DNA of 8,194 nt. Source: an uncultured Clostridia bacterium (GTDB lineage Bacteria; Bacillota; Clostridia; Christensenellales; Maliibacteriaceae). The translations under genes and the position numbers were made by a program. How positions within the stretch are numbered: the stretch's first letter is position 1; every line of letters starts with the position of its first letter. Under the pieces are notes generated by a model. It did not search any database and had not been told where the DNA came from. It was given only the letters and a program-made list of their open reading frames with translations. Positions 6,129-8,194 of this stretch are shown here, piece after piece. The stretch lies in contig CAKTSO010000079.1 of assembly GCA_934613185.1 (NCBI GenBank), positions 1-8,194 of the forward strand, in the 5' to 3' direction.

Positions 6129-7118
6129 GTGAGAAAGCGCACGGCGCGCCGCGTTTTATGTGTAATGAAAACGAGAACGGCTGATTTTTATTCCGAGTTT
6201 TATTGCCTTGCGGATCGATGCCCCGAGACCTGCTGCGCAAATTGGCAGATCCCGATCGACGCCGAAACGCGCGCACGCTATCGCAAAATGCAGGGAAAAG
6301 ACGGGCAGGCGATTCGCCGCGCGCTGCGCGGAGGGCATTTACAAAACAAAGATGGGCGCTGTCCGTTTTTAAACGAAAGCAATCTGTGCGAGTTGATTCT
6401 GCACGAAGGCGGCTCTCAGAAAAATCTCGGGCAGGTCTGTCGCCTGTATCCGCGGAAGATCGCGGTGTACGGCGCCGTCGAGACGATCAGTCTGTCCGTC
6501 TCCTGTCCGTTTGCGGCGCGGTTGACGCTGAAAAACGACGACGGATTCTCGTTTTCGGAAACCGAGGACGATCGTCCGCCGCAGCCGAATGAGCTTGCCC
6601 CCGATAGGTTTCGTGCGGCGATGCGATGCCGCGATCTTGCGATCGAAACGCTGCGAAAACGGGAAACGCCGCTTGCACAGCGCGTGAAACGTTCGATGGA
6701 ACTTTGCGGCGCGGTGATTTGCGAAATGCCGATCGAGAAAAGAAGGGCGCGGCTTTTTCGCCTGTTCGCCGGAATGGATCTTACGGATAAGAATTTAAAA
6801 GACGAGATTCGCCGAATGAAACGCGAAACGCATAGAGAAGCGCGGCAGATGCAGCCGTGGTTGTGCGCGGCGGCGGAAAATCTTCTGGTCTATGCGTTCG
6901 ACCGTTATCTTCCGGAGGCGGCGGACGACGGCGACACGGCGTCGCGCGCGCGGCTTTGCGTCGCCTGGTGCTGGATGCTGGCGGAGCTTGCGCAAAATAG
7001 GGGTGAGGCGCTGACAAAAGAGGATTTTACTCGCCTTGTCGTGCGTTTTTCGCGACAGACGGAACACTGCGACCGCAATCTGATGCGAATGCTCCGCGGC
7101 GCGGGACGCGTTTTCTAA
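6129..7118 (+). CDS. FliB-like flagellin lysine-N-methylase family protein
   Basis: A 329-residue cysteine-rich protein resembling the FliB family, whose Salmonella member methylates lysines of flagellin. Eight cysteines fall in the family-like pattern C26, C31, C35-C36, then C78 (RCPFL), C87 (NLCELI), C104 (VCRLYPR) and C126 (SVSCP), a probable metal or Fe-S site. The remaining 200 residues are helical and basic and less recognisable. Two starts compete. GTG 6129 has GGAGAG (6114-6119) with 9-nt spacing. ATG 6165 gives MKTRTADFY, which fits the usual family N terminus, but lacks a clear ribosome binding site; the true protein may be 12 residues shorter. It lies 43 nt after the PP2C gene with no terminator or promoter between, so co-transcription is likely. 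No flagellar gene is in view, and many Gram-positive relatives are in this position, so flagellin may not be the substrate. Confidence 0.8.
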   Translation: MRKRTARRVLCVMKTRTADFYSEFYCLADRCPETCCANWQIPIDAETRARYRKMQGKDGQAIRRALRGGHLQNKDGRCPFLNESNLCELILHEGGSQKNLGQVCRLYPRKIAVYGAVETISLSVSCPFAARLTLKNDDGFSFSETEDDRPPQPNELAPDRFRAAMRCRDLAIETLRKRETPLAQRVKRSMELCGAVICEMPIEKRRARLFRLFAGMDLTDKNLKDEIRRMKRETHREARQMQPWLCAAAENLLVYAFDRYLPEAADDGDTASRARLCVAWCWMLAELAQNRGEALTKEDFTRLVVRFSRQTEHCDRNLMRMLRGAGRVF

Positions 7119-7129
7119 AGCCGGTTTGC

Positions 7130-7158
7130 TTGAAAAGTCGCGGGTGCGCGGGTATACT
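7130..7158 (+). promoter_or_regulatory. Promoter of the MATE transporter gene
   Basis: TTGAAA (7130-7135) and TATACT (7153-7158) are exactly 17 bp apart, each a 5/6 match to consensus. It lies just after the FliB-like stop codon and about 65-70 nt before the MATE start. The sequence GGTATACTGAA is also found at the LOG promoter (3575-3585). Confidence 0.75.
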
Positions 7159-7221
7159 GAAGAAAAGGCGAACGACAGCGAAGCCGTTTGACGAAGCGGC
7201 AAATAACCATCGGAGTAAAAG

Positions 7222-8194
7222 TTGAAACGTATGCAGGCAATCAGGCGATATTTTGCGCTCAAAGACGTGCGCTTGGAGCAGGAAGAACCCACACTTGGGC
7301 AGCTATACAAGCGGAATTTGTCCATTGCGTGGCCGGCGGCGCTGGAAGGCGCGCTGATGAGCATCATAAGCTCGGTCGACACGATGATGGTCGGAACGCT
7401 CGGCTATACGGCGATTGCAGCGGTCGGGCTTACGACGCAGCCGCGCATGATCTTATTGATTTTGGCGCAGGCGCTGTGCGTCGGTACGACGGCGATCGTG
7501 TCGCGCCGAAAAGGGGAACAGAATCGCGAATCGGCGAACATGTGCTTCGGGCAGTCGATGCTCGTCGTGACGTTTTTGGGGATTTTGATGACCCTCATCG
7601 GATACTTCGGCGCGGAGCCGTTCATGCGCTTTGCGGGCGCAAACGAAGACACGCTCGATATGGCGGTGTCATATTTTCGGATCATATCTTTGGCGATGCC
7701 GTTCAACTGCTGGTCGCTCTGCATCTGCGCCGCCATGCGCGCCATCGGTTCCACGCGCGTGACGCTTGCAACGAACCTTGCGGCAAACCTCGTCAACGTC
7801 GTGTTCAACTATCTTTTGATCGGCGGCAATTTCGGCTTTCCGCGTCTCGGCGTGCGCGGTGCGGCGCTCGCCACGGCGATCGGAACGGTCGTCGGCTGTG
7901 TGATCGCGTTTTGCGTGGCGCTGAAAAAAGACGGCTATCTTCGCTTGCATCTGAAATACGTTTTTTGTCTGGATAAGCCGACGCTGCATGGCCTGGCGAC
8001 GGTTGGCAGCTCTTCCATCGCCGAGTCCGTCTGTTTGCGCGCGGGATTTTTGATCACGGCGAAACTGATCGCGTCTTTGAGCACAGACGCGTTTGCGACC
8101 TATCAGATCGTCTCGCAGGTGACGATGCTGACGTTCACGCTCGGCGACGGCATCGCAGCGGCGAGCGCGACGCTGGTCGGGCAGAGCATCGGGG
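7222..8194 (+). CDS. MATE family efflux transporter, 5' part
   Basis: The frame is open to the window end, giving about 324 codons of a family that usually has about 450. It encodes a cytoplasmic N-terminal helix (through EEPTLGQLYKRN) followed by MATE-type membrane segments. Recognisable pieces are IAWPAALEGALMSIISSVDT, which matches the helix-1 P-x-x-x-x family pattern, then VDTMMVGTLG, GLTTQPRM, CAAMRAIGSTRVT and LGVRGAALATAIG, and the start of the second half at LHGLATVGSSSIAES. MATE proteins export cationic drugs or metabolites using Na+ or H+. Start choice: TTG 7222 has CGGAG (7211-7215) 6 nt upstream, whereas ATG 7231, in the same frame, would have a 15-nt gap, so TTG is slightly preferred. 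It has its own promoter. The substrate cannot be inferred. Confidence 0.9.
   Translation, partial: MKRMQAIRRYFALKDVRLEQEEPTLGQLYKRNLSIAWPAALEGALMSIISSVDTMMVGTLGYTAIAAVGLTTQPRMILLILAQALCVGTTAIVSRRKGEQNRESANMCFGQSMLVVTFLGILMTLIGYFGAEPFMRFAGANEDTLDMAVSYFRIISLAMPFNCWSLCICAAMRAIGSTRVTLATNLAANLVNVVFNYLLIGGNFGFPRLGVRGAALATAIGTVVGCVIAFCVALKKDGYLRLHLKYVFCLDKPTLHGLATVGSSSIAESVCLRAGFLITAKLIASLSTDAFATYQIVSQVTMLTFTLGDGIAAASATLVGQSIG

Noticed and set aside
6112..6132. Possible tiny leader peptide (ATG GAG AGC ... TGA) overlapping the FliB-like GTG start
   Set aside because: Only six codons, no separate ribosome binding site, and no regulatory codon pattern; it is the end of a shadow frame.
7100..7115. CGCG-GGA-CGCG followed by TTTTC at the end of the FliB-like gene, considered as a terminator
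   Set aside because: A 4-bp stem with a 3-nt loop and a short T-run inside the coding end is too weak to call.
7188..7976. Plus-strand 262-codon open frame overlapping the MATE gene
   Set aside because: Arg/Gly/His-rich out-of-frame translation; the MATE frame gives coherent membrane helices across the same bases.

Overview
The window looks like chromosomal DNA of an anaerobic Gram-positive bacterium, most likely a fairly GC-rich, uncultured-type member of the Clostridia (Bacillota). This is an inference. It rests on AGGAG-type ribosome binding sites, sigma-A-like promoters, oxygen-sensitive proteins such as a ferredoxin-type aldo/keto reductase and a homotetramer-type GltA/NfnB flavoprotein, and a membrane-anchored PP2C phosphatase. 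There are no tRNA or rRNA genes, no insertion sequences, no CRISPR array and no phage genes. The window is gene-dense and reads mostly as ordinary core or metabolic chromosome.

Layout. (a) 1-809, plus strand: the 3' part of a GltA/NfnB-type NADPH-dependent oxidoreductase, ended by a strong terminator at 833-865. (b) 872-2061, minus strand: a ketose 3-epimerase of the D-tagatose/D-psicose type, with its own terminator, a probable promoter at 1905-1933 and a leader rich in inverted repeats. (c) 2006-3530, minus strand: a two-gene redox operon, with an aldo/keto reductase carrying two C-terminal 4Fe-4S motifs upstream of a small CPYC glutaredoxin. They share one promoter and one terminator, and the glutaredoxin ribosome binding site overlaps the reductase stop codon. 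(d) 3554-8194, plus strand: a LOG-family phosphoribohydrolase, a PP2C phosphatase with one membrane segment and an unrecognised extracytoplasmic domain, a cysteine-rich FliB-like protein, and a MATE transporter cut by the window end. Three near-consensus promoters with 17-bp spacers mark the units LOG, PP2C-FliB and MATE.

How the genes work together. The aldo/keto reductase and glutaredoxin are probably expressed as one thiol/carbonyl redox unit. The PP2C and FliB-like genes are 43 bp apart with no terminator between them, so they are probably co-transcribed, which would link a Ser/Thr dephosphorylation sensor to a putative protein-modifying enzyme. The LOG and MATE genes appear to be independent units. 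No complete new system (defence, secretion or biosynthetic) can be shown. The least explained items are the PP2C extracytoplasmic domain, the FliB-like protein without flagellar genes in view, and the regulatory repeats upstream of the epimerase.
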